A stretch of DNA of 64,000 bases from Rubrimonas cliftonensis (GTDB lineage: Bacteria; Pseudomonadota; Alphaproteobacteria; Rhodobacterales; Rhodobacteraceae), in NCBI RefSeq assembly GCF_900107585.1, contig NZ_FNQM01000006.1:1-64000 (forward strand), read 5' to 3'. How positions within the stretch are numbered: the first letter of the stretch is position 1; each line of letters opens with the position of its first letter. Below the pieces are notes generated by a model. That model did no database searches. It had not been told where the DNA came from and worked only from the letters and a program-made list of their open reading frames with translations. Position numbers and translations under genes: made by a program. Positions 1 through 10,434 of this stretch are shown piece after piece.

Positions 1-95
1 TTGCGGTCAGCGCGCCCTCCGCGCCCGCTACCGTCGCGCTCAACCTCGTAACACTGGGTGTCGCGCTAACTCGTAAGACTGGGTGTCCATTGACA
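1..95. mobile_element. Probable end of an IS21-like insertion sequence (partial)
   Basis: Two degenerate copies of a roughly 26-bp unit lie side by side. Their shared core, CTCGTAA(C/G)ACTGGGTGTC, is at 45-62 and 70-87. Read toward the neighbouring gene, the block ends in ..CCATTGACA, giving a terminal CA at 95. Repeated subterminal motifs and TG/CA ends are typical of IS21-family elements. The adjacent LamG/phosphoesterase gene loses its repeat pattern exactly here, which is independent support for an insertion. The transposase genes and the other end are outside the window, so the family assignment is an inference. Confidence 0.5.
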
Positions 96-3000
96 CGTGT
101 CGGGCGAGCGCGTGTACTGCGTCATCGACCCCGTCCCGAAGCTCGGCGCGAGATCGCCGTTCTCGAAGTCGAACTGCACGCCGTTCACGCCGTCGGGCGC
201 CGCGGCGAAGGGACCGTCGGCGGTGACGCCCCCGAGCGCCGCCACTTCCTCCGCCGTCAGCGCCTTCTCGACGAAGGCGAAGGAGGACAGGCCCGACCCG
301 CTCGGCGTCTCGAAGTTGTCGTCGGCGAAGATCAGGAACCCGCCGTCCTTCACGGCCCGCCGATCGCCCGAGAAGACCTGCGTGCCGATCAGCACGCCGT
401 CAACATACTTGTCGAGCCGATAGGCGCTACCGGTCTCGTCGGTTGCGGTCATCACCGCCACGATCCGCCGCCAGCCGTCGAGCGGGAACGGACCGTCGTC
501 CTGCGCCGCCGCGCCGTACAGACCACCGCCGTTTGCGTCCATCTGCAGCCACAGATCGCCGTCGTTCAGGTTGCTCGGGTCGGTCTGGATGATGGCGATG
601 AGGCCGATCTCGGCCGGGAGGAACATGTCCCAGACCATCGTGTAGGCGAGGAAATTGGTTCCGCCGCTGGCCGGCGCGAAGCCGGGGTCGATCAGCAGGC
701 CGTTGTTGGGGTCGTAGCGCGGCGTCGCGATCACCCCCGCCCCGGCGTCGCCGTCGGGCAGCGGCGCAAGACCGACCTCGGCCGTCGTGCCGAAGGCGAC
801 GGTCTGGGGCTCGAACACGACCGGGTCGACCGGCCCGTCGGGCCCGTCGCGCGAGGGCTCGCCCTCGCCGCGCCCGGCGGTCATGTAGGTGTCGAGTTCG
901 GTGTAGTAGGTTTCGGTGTCGACGCGGTCGTTGTCGGGGTCGATCACGATCAGCCGCATCGCGCCGTTGCCGCCGTTGCCCCAGGGGGCGTCGTCGCCGG
1001 CGGTCTGCGAGACAACTGCGACGCCGTCCTGATAGTTGACCAGCATCTGCGCGACGGCGTTGCCCTGCTCGCCATAGCGCACGATGGTCTCGACGCCGTC
1101 GCCGAACACGTGGCCCGAGAACACGAAGCTGATGTTTCCGTGGCGCGAGACCAGCGCGTCCCACAGGTCGCGGCCGTCGTTGACGGCCTCGACGCTGTCC
1201 TTCATGCCGTAGTCCTTGCCGGTGCCCTCGGCGTACATCGAGCCGGAGCGCGGGCCGGCGATGTCGGCCATGTTGGTGTAGTGGTGGGTCAGCACGATGG
1301 CGCGACGGTCGGCGTGCTCCGAAAGAACCTCGTCGGCCCAGGCGACCGCATCATCGCGCACGCCGAATTCGAGCGACACCACGATCCAGTCGGTTCCGTC
1401 CGGGGCGGTGAACAGCTTGTAGTTGTTGCGGATGCTGGCGCCGTCGCCCTCATAGACGCCGCCCTCATGCTGGGCGAAGTAGCGGTCGAGACCGAAATCG
1501 AGGTCGATGTTGGACGAGTGGTCGGCCGCCTTGCCGCCGTCCGACTGGTCGTGGTTGCCGGGCAGCAACGTGTAGGGAATGCCGGCCTGCTCCAGCAGCG
1601 CGTAGGCCTCGGAGACATTCGCCCATTCGTGCACCCTGTTGTCGCCGGTGACGTCGCCGACATGGGTCACGGCGGCGATCTTCAACCCCGCGGCGTTGTC
1701 GGCGACCCATTCCGTCATGCGGTACAGCCGGCCGCCGGAGCCGTCATTGGTGTAGTTCTGCGTGTCGGGGAACACCACGATGGTGTAGGCGTTCTCGCCG
1801 GCGGCGCGGATGCGGAAGCTGTCCGTCGCGCTGTTGCCGAGGTCGTCGGTGGCGGTGACGGTCAGGTCGGCGAAGCCGAGCGCGTCGCCGGTGACGATCA
1901 GCTTGCCGTCCTCGATCGCCGCCCGGACCTGCTCGTTGCCGCCCTCCAGCGTGAAGACGAGGTTCTCGCCGCTGAACACCTCGGCGAGGTCGATCTCGAC
2001 CCGCCCGCCGACGGTGACGAGCTGGTGGACGATCTCCTCCGTCAGCTCCACCGTCACGAAATCGCGGTCGATCAGCCGCGCCGCGCCGATGGTCGCGAGG
2101 GTCGAGCCGTTCACAACTTTGGCGTCGGCGATGAAATCGAAGGCGACGAGCGTCTCGCCTTCGCCGGCCGCGCCGAGCGCGCCGCCGGGGCTGGCGCCGC
2201 CGAGCGCCTCGATCTCCGCGTCGTCCATCGCGCGGTCGAGCAGGGCGAAGGAGGCGAGCTTGCCCGAGAAGGTCTCGCCGTCATTGTCGGCGAGGATCAG
2301 GAAGCCGCTCGGGTCGATGGTGAAGCGGGCGGTCTCGACGGTCTGTTCGCCGACCTTCACGCCGTCGATGAACTTCGCGAGCCGGCTGCTCCCGTCGCCG
2401 TTGGCCTCCACCGAGAAGCCGAGCCGCGCCCATGCGCCGGGCCGCAGGTCGCCGACATAGTCGCCGCTGATGCCGACGCCGTACCCGCCCTCGCCGTTGA
2501 CCTTCAGGAACAGCTCGCCGTCTTCGGCGTTGGCGAGGCCGAGCTGCAGCAGCGCGCCGTAGCGCCCCAGGTCGCCCTCGTCGAGCATCAGGTCGAAGAA
2601 GAGCGTGAAGCTCTCGACCGCCGCGTCGAGCGCGGTCTCGACGCGATAGCCGCCGTCGGGGCCGTCGGCTTCATAGGCCAGCGCCAGGTCGGGGGTCAGC
2701 TCGCTCGCCGGATCGAAGGAAAGATCCGTCAGCATCTCGCCGCCGCGCGCCGGGATGTCCCCGCTGGCCGCGCCGCCCTCGAAATCGAAGATCACGGCGC
2801 CGTCGCCGAGGACCGAGGCGGGAAGCGGGGCCGTCGTGGCGCCGCCGAGCCCGGCGACCTCATCGGCCGACAGCGTGCGGGCGGTGAAGGCGAAATTGGC
2901 GAGGTGGCCGCCGAAGGTCTCGCCGTCGTTGTCGGTGAGGATCTGGAAGCCCGTTTCGGCGTCGATGGTGAAACGGGCGGTGTCGACGGTCTGCTGCCCG

Positions 3001-4064
3001 ACCTTCACGCCGTCGATGAACTTCACCAGCGTGCTCGACCCGTCGCCGTTGTCGGCGAAGGTGAAGGCGATCCGCGCCCATGCGCCGCCCTCTATCGCGC
3101 CCTCGTACTGGCCGGAGATGCCGACGCCGTACTCGCCGCCGACGAGCTGGCGCAGGAACAGGTCGCCGTCATTGTCGTTGGCGACCGCGGTCTGGAACAG
3201 CCCGCCATAGCCCGGTGAGCCCGCGTCGATCGCCAGATCATAGACGAGGGAGAAGCTGGTCGCGTCGCCCGCGAGCGCCGGCTTCAGCAGGTAGCCGCCG
3301 GTCGCGTCGGTCGCCTCGAAGCGCAGGACATGCTTGTCGCGGCCCGGCTCCGGGGCCTCGTCGCCGCCGGCCGCCACGAAGTCGCCGGCCTCCGCAGGGG
3401 TGCGCGGCGTCATCTCGCCGGCGCCGATGCTGGGCGCGAAACCGTCGGCGCCGAAGCCGAACTCCAGCGCGCCCGGCACGCCGGAGGCGACGCCCATGCC
3501 GTCGACTTCGCCGAGCGCCGCGATGGCGTCGTCGGACAGCGCCTCGGGAACGAAGGCGAAGGCGGCGAGCGCCGTCGGCATGGTCTCGCCGTCATTGTCG
3601 GTCAGGATGAGGAAACCCTGCGCGGCGTCGAAGGCGTAGCGCCCCGCCTCCTTGACGATCTCGCCGACGAAGACGCCGTCGATGAAGCGCCGGATCGTGA
3701 CGTTCACGCCGTCGCTGGCGAGGGAGAACGCGATCCGATGCCAGGCGCCATAGGCCGCCCCGCCGGGATAGTCGCCGCTGATCCCAACGCCGAAGGTCTC
3801 GCCCTCGCCGTCGCGGCGCATGAACAGGTCGGAGTCGCCGGAGTTGGACAGATCGCTCTGGAAGAGCCCGTTGTAAGCGCCTGCGACGCCTGCCGCGACA
3901 TGGAGGTCATAGACCAGCGTGTAGCTTTCAATCACGCCCGAAAGACCCGCCGGGCGGACGAGGTAGCCGCCTGCCGACGTCGACGCGGGCGCTGCGAGGA
4001 TGTCGGTGGGCGCCTGCGCAAGCGCGGCGAGCCGCTTAGCGTCGAGCGATACAATGTCAACCAC
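66..4064 (-). CDS. LamG-repeat / metallophosphoesterase protein, 3' end truncated by insertion
   Basis: This is a large modular protein (1332 codons as read). LamG-like jelly-roll domains lie at about residues 25-185, 250-405, 455-625 and 1110-1280. A cadherin-like segment sits at about 640-755. A calcineurin-type metallophosphoesterase domain lies at about 757-1040, with the metal motifs PDTQNY, GDVTGD, GNHD and SGHVFGDG. The linker signature (GxGxMTxxT) that precedes each LamG unit recurs near the C-terminus. The frame then runs into the IS-like end and stops after about a dozen foreign residues, so at least one further LamG unit and any secretion tail appear lost. There is no classical signal peptide; type I secretion would be plausible but cannot be tested without the lost tail. 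The substrate is unknown. The next gene, a LysR regulator, is divergent. Confidence 0.75.
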   Translation of the reverse strand: MVDIVSLDAKRLAALAQAPTDILAAPASTSAGGYLVRPAGLSGVIESYTLVYDLHVAAGVAGAYNGLFQSDLSNSGDSDLFMRRDGEGETFGVGISGDYPGGAAYGAWHRIAFSLASDGVNVTIRRFIDGVFVGEIVKEAGRYAFDAAQGFLILTDNDGETMPTALAAFAFVPEALSDDAIAALGEVDGMGVASGVPGALEFGFGADGFAPSIGAGEMTPRTPAEAGDFVAAGGDEAPEPGRDKHVLRFEATDATGGYLLKPALAGDATSFSLVYDLAIDAGSPGYGGLFQTAVANDNDGDLFLRQLVGGEYGVGISGQYEGAIEGGAWARIAFTFADNGDGSSTLVKFIDGVKVGQQTVDTARFTIDAETGFQILTDNDGETFGGHLANFAFTARTLSADEVAGLGGATTAPLPASVLGDGAVIFDFEGGAASGDIPARGGEMLTDLSFDPASELTPDLALAYEADGPDGGYRVETALDAAVESFTLFFDLMLDEGDLGRYGALLQLGLANAEDGELFLKVNGEGGYGVGISGDYVGDLRPGAWARLGFSVEANGDGSSRLAKFIDGVKVGEQTVETARFTIDPSGFLILADNDGETFSGKLASFALLDRAMDDAEIEALGGASPGGALGAAGEGETLVAFDFIADAKVVNGSTLATIGAARLIDRDFVTVELTEEIVHQLVTVGGRVEIDLAEVFSGENLVFTLEGGNEQVRAAIEDGKLIVTGDALGFADLTVTATDDLGNSATDSFRIRAAGENAYTIVVFPDTQNYTNDGSGGRLYRMTEWVADNAAGLKIAAVTHVGDVTGDNRVHEWANVSEAYALLEQAGIPYTLLPGNHDQSDGGKAADHSSNIDLDFGLDRYFAQHEGGVYEGDGASIRNNYKLFTAPDGTDWIVVSLEFGVRDDAVAWADEVLSEHADRRAIVLTHHYTNMADIAGPRSGSMYAEGTGKDYGMKDSVEAVNDGRDLWDALVSRHGNISFVFSGHVFGDGVETIVRYGEQGNAVAQMLVNYQDGVAVVSQTAGDDAPWGNGGNGAMRLIVIDPDNDRVDTETYYTELDTYMTAGRGEGEPSRDGPDGPVDPVVFEPQTVAFGTTAEVGLAPLPDGDAGAGVIATPRYDPNNGLLIDPGFAPASGGTNFLAYTMVWDMFLPAEIGLIAIIQTDPSNLNDGDLWLQMDANGGGLYGAAAQDDGPFPLDGWRRIVAVMTATDETGSAYRLDKYVDGVLIGTQVFSGDRRAVKDGGFLIFADDNFETPSGSGLSSFAFVEKALTAEEVAALGGVTADGPFAAAPDGVNGVQFDFENGDLAPSFGTGSMTQYTRSPDTCQWTPSLTS

Positions 4065-4166
4065 GATGGCCCCCTGAAACTGGAAGTTTGCTGCTTGCCG
4101 GGACGATCAATGATCGACATATCCAAATCAAATCGATATATGCGCACTGAAACATAAAGGCGGCTT
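4065..4166. promoter_or_regulatory. Divergent promoter region, LysR / LamG-phosphoesterase
   Basis: This 102-bp gap between divergent genes is clearly richer in A/T than its surroundings. It holds an imperfect dyad, CATAT (4118-4122) and ATATG (4138-4142), next to an ATCGATATAT stretch. That is the kind of place where a LysR protein binds to control itself and its neighbour. No exact T-N11-A box could be fixed by eye. Confidence 0.35.
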
Positions 4167-5048
4167 ATGAATTATGCGCAGATTCGGGCGTTCTACCATG
4201 TGGCTCGCGAGGGCGGGGTTGTTCGTGCAGCGCGTGTGCTGAACATTTCGCAGCCTGCGATCTCGCATCATATCAAGGGGCTGGAGAAGCAGGTCCGCCG
4301 CCCCCTGTTCGAGAAGAAGGGGCGCAACCTTGTCCTGAGCGACGCCGGCCGCGATCTGCTTTCGGTGACGGAAAGATTAATCTCCGCGGCCTATGCGATC
4401 GACGACATGCTGTCGGAGCGGCGTGACCGGGTCGAGGGTTCGCTCGCAATCATTTCGGATTCGCCCTCCCTCGGCGCCGACCTTCTAGTGCGCTTCGCAC
4501 GCGCCTATCCCGATGTCAGGCTCTCGCTGGCGACGGGGTCGAACGCGGCGGTCGCCGGCGCGGTGCGCGAGGGTCGCGCAGATGCAGGCGTGCTCGTCCA
4601 GCCGACGGTCGGCGACGACATCGTGGCCGTGCCGCTGCGGACCGAGCGCTTCGCGGTCGCCTTTTCCAAGGAGCATCGTTTTGGCGCGCAGGGCTCGGTG
4701 CAACTGCGGCAGCTGGCCGATGAGGCGCTTATCGTGCGCGAAGCCGGTTCGCGCACTCGAATGATCGTGGAGAACGCGCTCGCCAAGGCGGAGATCACGC
4801 CCCGGTCGATCGTCGAAGTCGAAGGCCGCGACACGATTCGCGAGGTGGTGGCGCGCGGCATGGGCGTGTCGATCTTCGCGACAGGCGAATGTCCCCCGGA
4901 CATTCGCCTGAAATATGCGCCCCTGCGCCACTCCGAGACCGGCCTCGTGTTCCACGAGCACCTCATCCACCAGCGCGCTCGGCGCAACAGCCCCGTCCTT
5001 GCGGCGCTGCTCGCGATCGCCCGCGAGATCGCCACCGAGTTCCCCTGA
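4167..5048 (+). CDS. LysR-family transcriptional regulator
   Basis: A 293-residue protein of normal LysR length. The N-terminal winged helix-turn-helix covers about residues 1-60 (AARVLNISQPAISHHIKGLE). A periplasmic-binding-protein-like effector domain follows from about 90, with the usual internal segments (PSLGADLLVRFARAYPDVRL, GMGVSIF). It is transcribed away from the LamG/phosphoesterase gene, which is its most likely target. The effector is unknown. The DNA right after its stop codon is the broken start of an ABC adaptor gene, so a rearrangement breakpoint lies within about 40 bp of its 3' end. The gene itself looks intact. Confidence 0.9.
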   Translation: MNYAQIRAFYHVAREGGVVRAARVLNISQPAISHHIKGLEKQVRRPLFEKKGRNLVLSDAGRDLLSVTERLISAAYAIDDMLSERRDRVEGSLAIISDSPSLGADLLVRFARAYPDVRLSLATGSNAAVAGAVREGRADAGVLVQPTVGDDIVAVPLRTERFAVAFSKEHRFGAQGSVQLRQLADEALIVREAGSRTRMIVENALAKAEITPRSIVEVEGRDTIREVVARGMGVSIFATGECPPDIRLKYAPLRHSETGLVFHEHLIHQRARRNSPVLAALLAIAREIATEFP

Positions 5049-5086
5049 ACCGGGCGCCGCGCGGCGCGGCGTCGCAAAGACTGAGA

Positions 5087-6016
5087 ACGGCGGTTGATGT
5101 CGGCGACCGGGCGACGGCCGGGACGCCCGTCGCCCGCCTTGAGGCGGCTGAGGCGGAGATCGACCTCGCCCAGGCGGTCGAGCAGGCGCGGGCGCTCGCT
5201 CATCAGATCGCCGAGTCCGAGGCGCAGCACCGGCGCGAGGCGGCGGGCTATCGCCGGCTCGACCGCGAACTGGCGCGGCAGGAGGACCTTCGCGCGCGCG
5301 GCGTGATCGCCGAGGGCGCGCTCGACATCGCCCGCGCCGAGCGGGACGGCGCCGCGGCTGGCGTCGCGGAGGCCGCCGCCCGGATCGAGCGCCTGAGGGC
5401 CGATCTGGCCGGCGCTGAGCGTCTCGTCGACCGGCGGCGCGAGGACCTGGCCCAGACGGTCGTCGCGGCGCCCTTCGACGGCGTCGTCGTCGCGCGGGCG
5501 CGCGAGATCGGCGATGTGGTGACGCCCGGGTCGACGATCGTGGAGATCGTCGACGCCGAGACCCTCATCCTCAGCGCGCGCATCGACGAAAGCCAGATCG
5601 CCGCCGTCGAGGCCGGGCAGCCAGCACGCGTCAGCTTCGAGTCGGAACCCGGGCGCAGCCACGCCGCCAGCGTCCACCGTATCGGCCGGGAGGTCGATCC
5701 CGAGACCCGCGAACTGATCGTCGAGCTGTCGCTCCGCTCGCTGCCCAGGAACTGGGCCATCGGTCAGCGCGGCGCGGCCGCCATCACCGTCGCGCACAAG
5801 GCCGACGCGCTCGCGCTGCCGACCGACATGGTCGCGCATCGGGACGGGGCCGCCGGCGTCTGGGTCCTGGAGGATGGCCGCGCGCGCTGGCGACCGATCA
5901 AGCTCGGCGCCGCGAGCGGCGACAGCGTCGCGGTCGTGGCGGGCCTCGCCGAGGGCGACATCGCGCTCGACGGTCCGAGGCTCTATCCCGGCGCGCGCGT
6001 GGAGACCCGGCCATGA
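5087..6016 (+). pseudogene. ABC/RND efflux periplasmic adaptor (HlyD/MacA-like), N-terminus missing
   Basis: The homologous part begins abruptly in the first lipoyl half-motif (VDVGDRATAGTPVARLE). It continues with a long coiled-coil hairpin, the second lipoyl half (VVAAPFDGVVVARAREIGDV) and the beta-barrel/membrane-proximal domains to a normal C-terminus. A signal peptide or membrane anchor and the first 40-60 residues are absent. No ATG, GTG or TTG is in frame at the homology start; upstream the frame merely overlaps the LysR gene. The stop overlaps the next gene's ATG, so it was once the first gene of an adaptor-permease-ATPase operon. It is almost certainly non-functional. Confidence 0.8.
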
Positions 6017-7151
6017 ACCTCGCCATCCGGGACATCAGGCGCAATCTGCCGCGCTTCGTGATCACGCTCCTCGGCGTCGGCCTGCTGATCACCGCAAGCG
6101 TCGGCATGAACGGGCTCTATCGCGGCATCGTCGCCGACGCGACGCTGCTGATCGACAGGATCGGGGCCGACTATTGGGTGGTTCAGGGCGGCCGCGAGGG
6201 GCCGTTCGCCGAGGCGTCGTCGTCTCCTCGACCATGGACCGTCGCGTCGCGGGACTCGACGGGGTGGCGCGGGTGCGGCGTTTCATGCAGTCGGACCAGC
6301 AGATCGTCCACGAGGGCGCCCGAAAGCGCGCGACCGTCGTCGGTCTCGACTACCCGACGGATGCGGGCGGCTGGGTGACGCTCGCGCGTGGCCGTCCTCT
6401 CGCGACGGGCCGCCAGGAGGTGATCGCCGATGAGAGCCTCGGCTTGGCGATCGGAGACCGGATCGAGCTCGCCCGCGACCGCTACGAGGTCGTCGGCCTC
6501 GCCCGCGGCATGGTCAGCGCCATGGGCGACGGGCTGATCTTCGTGTCGATCAACGACGCGCTCGACATCACGCGGCGCAAGGCCAGCGAGGAGATCCGGC
6601 TGGGCAGGGCGGCCGCGGGCCTCGACGAGGTCCCTTCCGACAGCAAGATCGCGGCGATCATCGTCGACCTCGAGCCCGGTGCTGACAAGGCGGCGCTCGT
6701 CCGCGCCGTCGCAAGCTGGGGCGACGCCAACATCCTGTCGACCGCCGAGCAGCGCGACCTGTTCCTGAACCAGCGGCTGTGGCGGCTCCGGGTGCAGGTG
6801 CTGGCGTTCACGGCCGTGCTGCTCGTGGTGACGGCGGTCGTGATGTCGCTGATCGTCTACACCATGACGCTGGAGAAGTTGCCGCAGATCAGCCTTCTGA
6901 AGCTTATCGGCGCACGCGACCGCCACATCTACGGCCTGATCGTGCAGCAGGCGCTGATGATCGGGCTTGGCGGCTACGCCCTGGGCGTCGCCGTCGCGTA
7001 TCTCGTGTTCCCGCTCTTCCCGCGCCGCATCGTGCTCGATCCGCTGGACCTGGCGGCCATGCTTGGGGTCGTCCTGGTGATCGGCCTCGCGGCGGCCCAG
7101 CTCGGCGTCCGGCGCGCGATGCAGGCCAAACCGCAGGATGTTCTGTCGTGA
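6013..7151 (+). pseudogene. FtsX-family ABC permease (MacB/DevC-like), frameshifted
   Basis: Translation starts well (MNLAIRDIRRNLPRFVITLL, first membrane segment). It runs to about 6215 (..GREGPFAE) and then the frame is lost. The remainder, STMDRRVAGLDGVARVRRF onward, is intact in another frame to 7151. That part includes the extracytoplasmic MacB-like domain and three C-terminal membrane segments (VLAFTAVLLVVTAVVMSLIV and two more). The shift corresponds to loss of one base (or gain of two) near 6210-6235, in a GTCGTCGTC run. DevC/FtsX permeases carry substrates or energy between the ATPase and the adaptor; here both partners are damaged too. Confidence 0.85.
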
Positions 7152-8650
7152 CCCCGATCCTGTCGATCCGCGACGCGGCGAAGCACTATCCGAGCGGCGA
7201 GACGCTGGTGAAGGCGCTCGACGGCGTGTCGCTCGACCTCCATCCCGACGAGCTCGTGGCCATCATGGGACCGTCGGGCTCGGGCGAAAGCACCTTCCTG
7301 CTCATCGCGGGGCTGATCGACCGGCCGACGCGCGGCGAGATCCGTTTCGAGGGGCGGCCAGTCTCGGGGCCCGCCTGCGATCCCGACAGGCTGCGCGCGC
7401 TGCGGCGCGGCAACATCGGCTTCGTCTTCCAGAAGGCCAACCTGATCCCGTACCTGACCGCCGCCGAAAACGTCGCGGCGGTCATGGAGATGGACGGCGT
7501 CGCGTCCTCGGACGCCCTCACCCATGCCATCAGGCTGCTTGACGCGTTGGGGCTCACGGAAGTTCGTGCCGAGGAAGCTCGCGTTGTCCAGGATCGCGCC
7601 CTCCATCGAGGCGCCCTCGAAAATCGTGCCGGCGTCCCCCGTGGCGAGACCGAGATCCGCTCCGTCTAGGATCGCCCCGCTCAGGTCGGCGCCAGTCAGG
7701 TCGGCCCCGGTCAGGATCGCCCCGCGCAGGTCGGCGCCGCGAAGGTTGGCGCCGGACAAGTCGGCGCCGTTGAAATTCGCGCCGGCGAAGGCGCCGCCGG
7801 AGAGGTCGGCGCCGCGCAAATCCGCATCCTCGAAGAATGCGCCGACAGCCTCGACGCCACTCATCAGAGCGCCGGCCATGTCGCTGTCGGCGAAGCTGGC
7901 GCCGTTCAACTTCGTCACCGCGCCGGAGGGGTGCGCGCGGAAGTCCGCATTGGCGAAATTGCTGTCTTCCGACGAGAAGTCGGTGAGGTCGGCGCCCCGG
8001 AAGCTCAGGTCGGTGGTCGCCCGTCCGCCCGCGGGCGAGGTGTCGGTCCAGCTGACGCCGACGAGGATCGCAAGGTCGAAGATCGCGGCATAGATGTCGA
8101 TGTCGGTGAAGCCGACGTCGGTCATGTCGGCGCCGGTGAAGTCGGTCCGAACGACCCGCGCGCCTTCGAGATCGGTCTCGACCAGCTTGGCGCCGCGGAA
8201 GCTGGCGTTGGTAAGATCGGCCTCCGACAGGCTGGCCATCGTCAGATCCGCGTCGTCGAAGATCGTTCCGCGCAGGTTGGCGCCGTTGACGCCGTCGCCG
8301 AGCAGGGAGGCCATCACGAGTTTGGCGCCGACAAGGTTCGCGTTCTGGAGGTTGATCCCGGACGCCGACACTTCGGTCATGTCGGCCTCGCGCAGGTCCG
8401 CCCGGCTGAGGTTCACATTGCTGAGGGAGGCCATCTTGAAGTTCGCGGGGCCAAAGGCGGTCGACCAGAAATCCGCCCGCGTGGCGTTCACGCCCGACCA
8501 GACCGTACCTTCGAAGTCGACGCCCTGCAGGCGCGCGCCGACGAGGCTTACATCGGTCAGGCTTGTCTCCTTGAAAGTCGAGCCGTTCCAGTTGCGCCCG
8601 TCGAAGTTGCGCCCCGTGAAGTGCCGGCCGGTAAAGTCGACGATCGCCAT
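6974..8650 (-). CDS. Pentapeptide-repeat protein with chimeric C-terminus
   Basis: Residues 1 to about 363 are nearly pure A(D/N)LxX pentapeptide repeats, which fold into a right-handed beta-helix. The family includes DNA-mimic proteins and structural proteins; the role here is unknown. A good ribosome site (GGAAGGAAAA) precedes the ATG at 8650. The repeat stops at NASFLGTNF (about 7560). From there to the stop at 6974 the frame reads about 195 residues of the antisense of the broken ABC ATPase and permease. The natural 3' end has therefore been replaced by a rearrangement. The first 363 residues could still fold; the tail is not a natural protein sequence. Confidence 0.8.
   Translation of the reverse strand: MAIVDFTGRHFTGRNFDGRNWNGSTFKETSLTDVSLVGARLQGVDFEGTVWSGVNATRADFWSTAFGPANFKMASLSNVNLSRADLREADMTEVSASGINLQNANLVGAKLVMASLLGDGVNGANLRGTIFDDADLTMASLSEADLTNASFRGAKLVETDLEGARVVRTDFTGADMTDVGFTDIDIYAAIFDLAILVGVSWTDTSPAGGRATTDLSFRGADLTDFSSEDSNFANADFRAHPSGAVTKLNGASFADSDMAGALMSGVEAVGAFFEDADLRGADLSGGAFAGANFNGADLSGANLRGADLRGAILTGADLTGADLSGAILDGADLGLATGDAGTIFEGASMEGAILDNASFLGTNFREPQRVKQPDGMGEGVRGRDAVHLHDRRDVFGGGQVRDQVGLLEDEADVAAPQRAQPVGIAGGPRDWPPLETDLAARRPVDQPRDEQEGAFARARRSHDGHELVGMEVERHAVERLHQRLAARIVLRRVADRQDRGHDRTSCGLACIARRTPSWAAARPITRTTPSMAARSSGSSTMRRGKSGNTRYATATPRA
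7148..7562 (+). pseudogene. LolD/DevA-type ABC ATPase, C-terminal half deleted and Walker A mutated
   Basis: A GTG start overlaps the permease stop. The N-terminal half is recognisable: a Walker A position, then the Q-loop (IGFVFQKANLIPYLTAAENV). Two lesions are visible. The Walker A reads GPSGSGES, with Glu in place of the invariant Lys. Homology ends at LLDALGLT (about 7553-7562), before the ABC signature, Walker B and H-loop. The frame then continues through the antisense of the neighbouring pentapeptide gene to a stop at 7667-7669. It cannot hydrolyse ATP. It is the third gene of the decayed efflux operon. Confidence 0.85.
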
Positions 8651-8886
8651 GTGTTTTCCTTCCCAGGTTCGGCGCCGCGGCGCTCAGGCGGTCGGGCTCG
8701 CCGATCGCGCTTGGGTACATGGTAGCGATCCGTTTGGACTCGGTCTTTGAACGGGAAATGAACAGGATGCGCATGTCAGCACGCCGTACGTGGAAGGCCT
8801 CGCAGCGTGACCTGCTCCACCTCTGCCGTCTGGCGCGGATTAGCGAAGGAACCCCGCGCCAATCAACGGTCGCTGAAGCACGTCGG

Positions 8887-10296
<1,410 letters not shown>

Positions 10297-10343
10297 CGGA
10301 ACCTCCACGACCGGTGCGCCGCAGGCGCGGCGCTTCGAGGATC

Positions 10344-10369
10344 AACGGCGAAAACGCGTCGTTCATTCC
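10344..10369 (-). promoter_or_regulatory. ECF/EcfG-like promoter of the subtilase gene
   Basis: On the minus strand GGAAT (10369-10365) and CGTT (10347-10344) are separated by 17 bases. This fits the alphaproteobacterial GGAAC-N16/17-CGTT pattern with one mismatch. It lies about 50 bases upstream of the subtilase ATG at 10296. Confidence 0.6.
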
Positions 10370-10377
10370 CTCACGAC

Positions 10378-10402
10378 GGAATATATCCCGACAAGCGCCG
10401 TT
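10378..10402 (+). promoter_or_regulatory. ECF/EcfG-like promoter of the sigma factor operon
   Basis: GGAAT (10378-10382) and CGTT (10399-10402) are separated by 16 bases, the same two boxes as on the opposite strand. It lies 33 bases ahead of the sigma factor ATG at 10435, which fits an autoregulated ECF gene. Confidence 0.6.
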
Positions 10403-10434
10403 TTCGTGGCGACGCCGAAGCGCCGGGAGCCGCG

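Noticed and set aside
90-3218. A 1042-codon open frame on the + strand
   Set aside because: It is antisense to the LamG/phosphoesterase gene, rich in Arg, Val, Gly and Asp, and shows no domain. High GC content creates such frames.
7524-8750. Repetitive DNA that might be a repeat array
   Set aside because: The periodicity is that of codons for pentapeptide repeats in a minus-strand gene, not a DNA repeat element.
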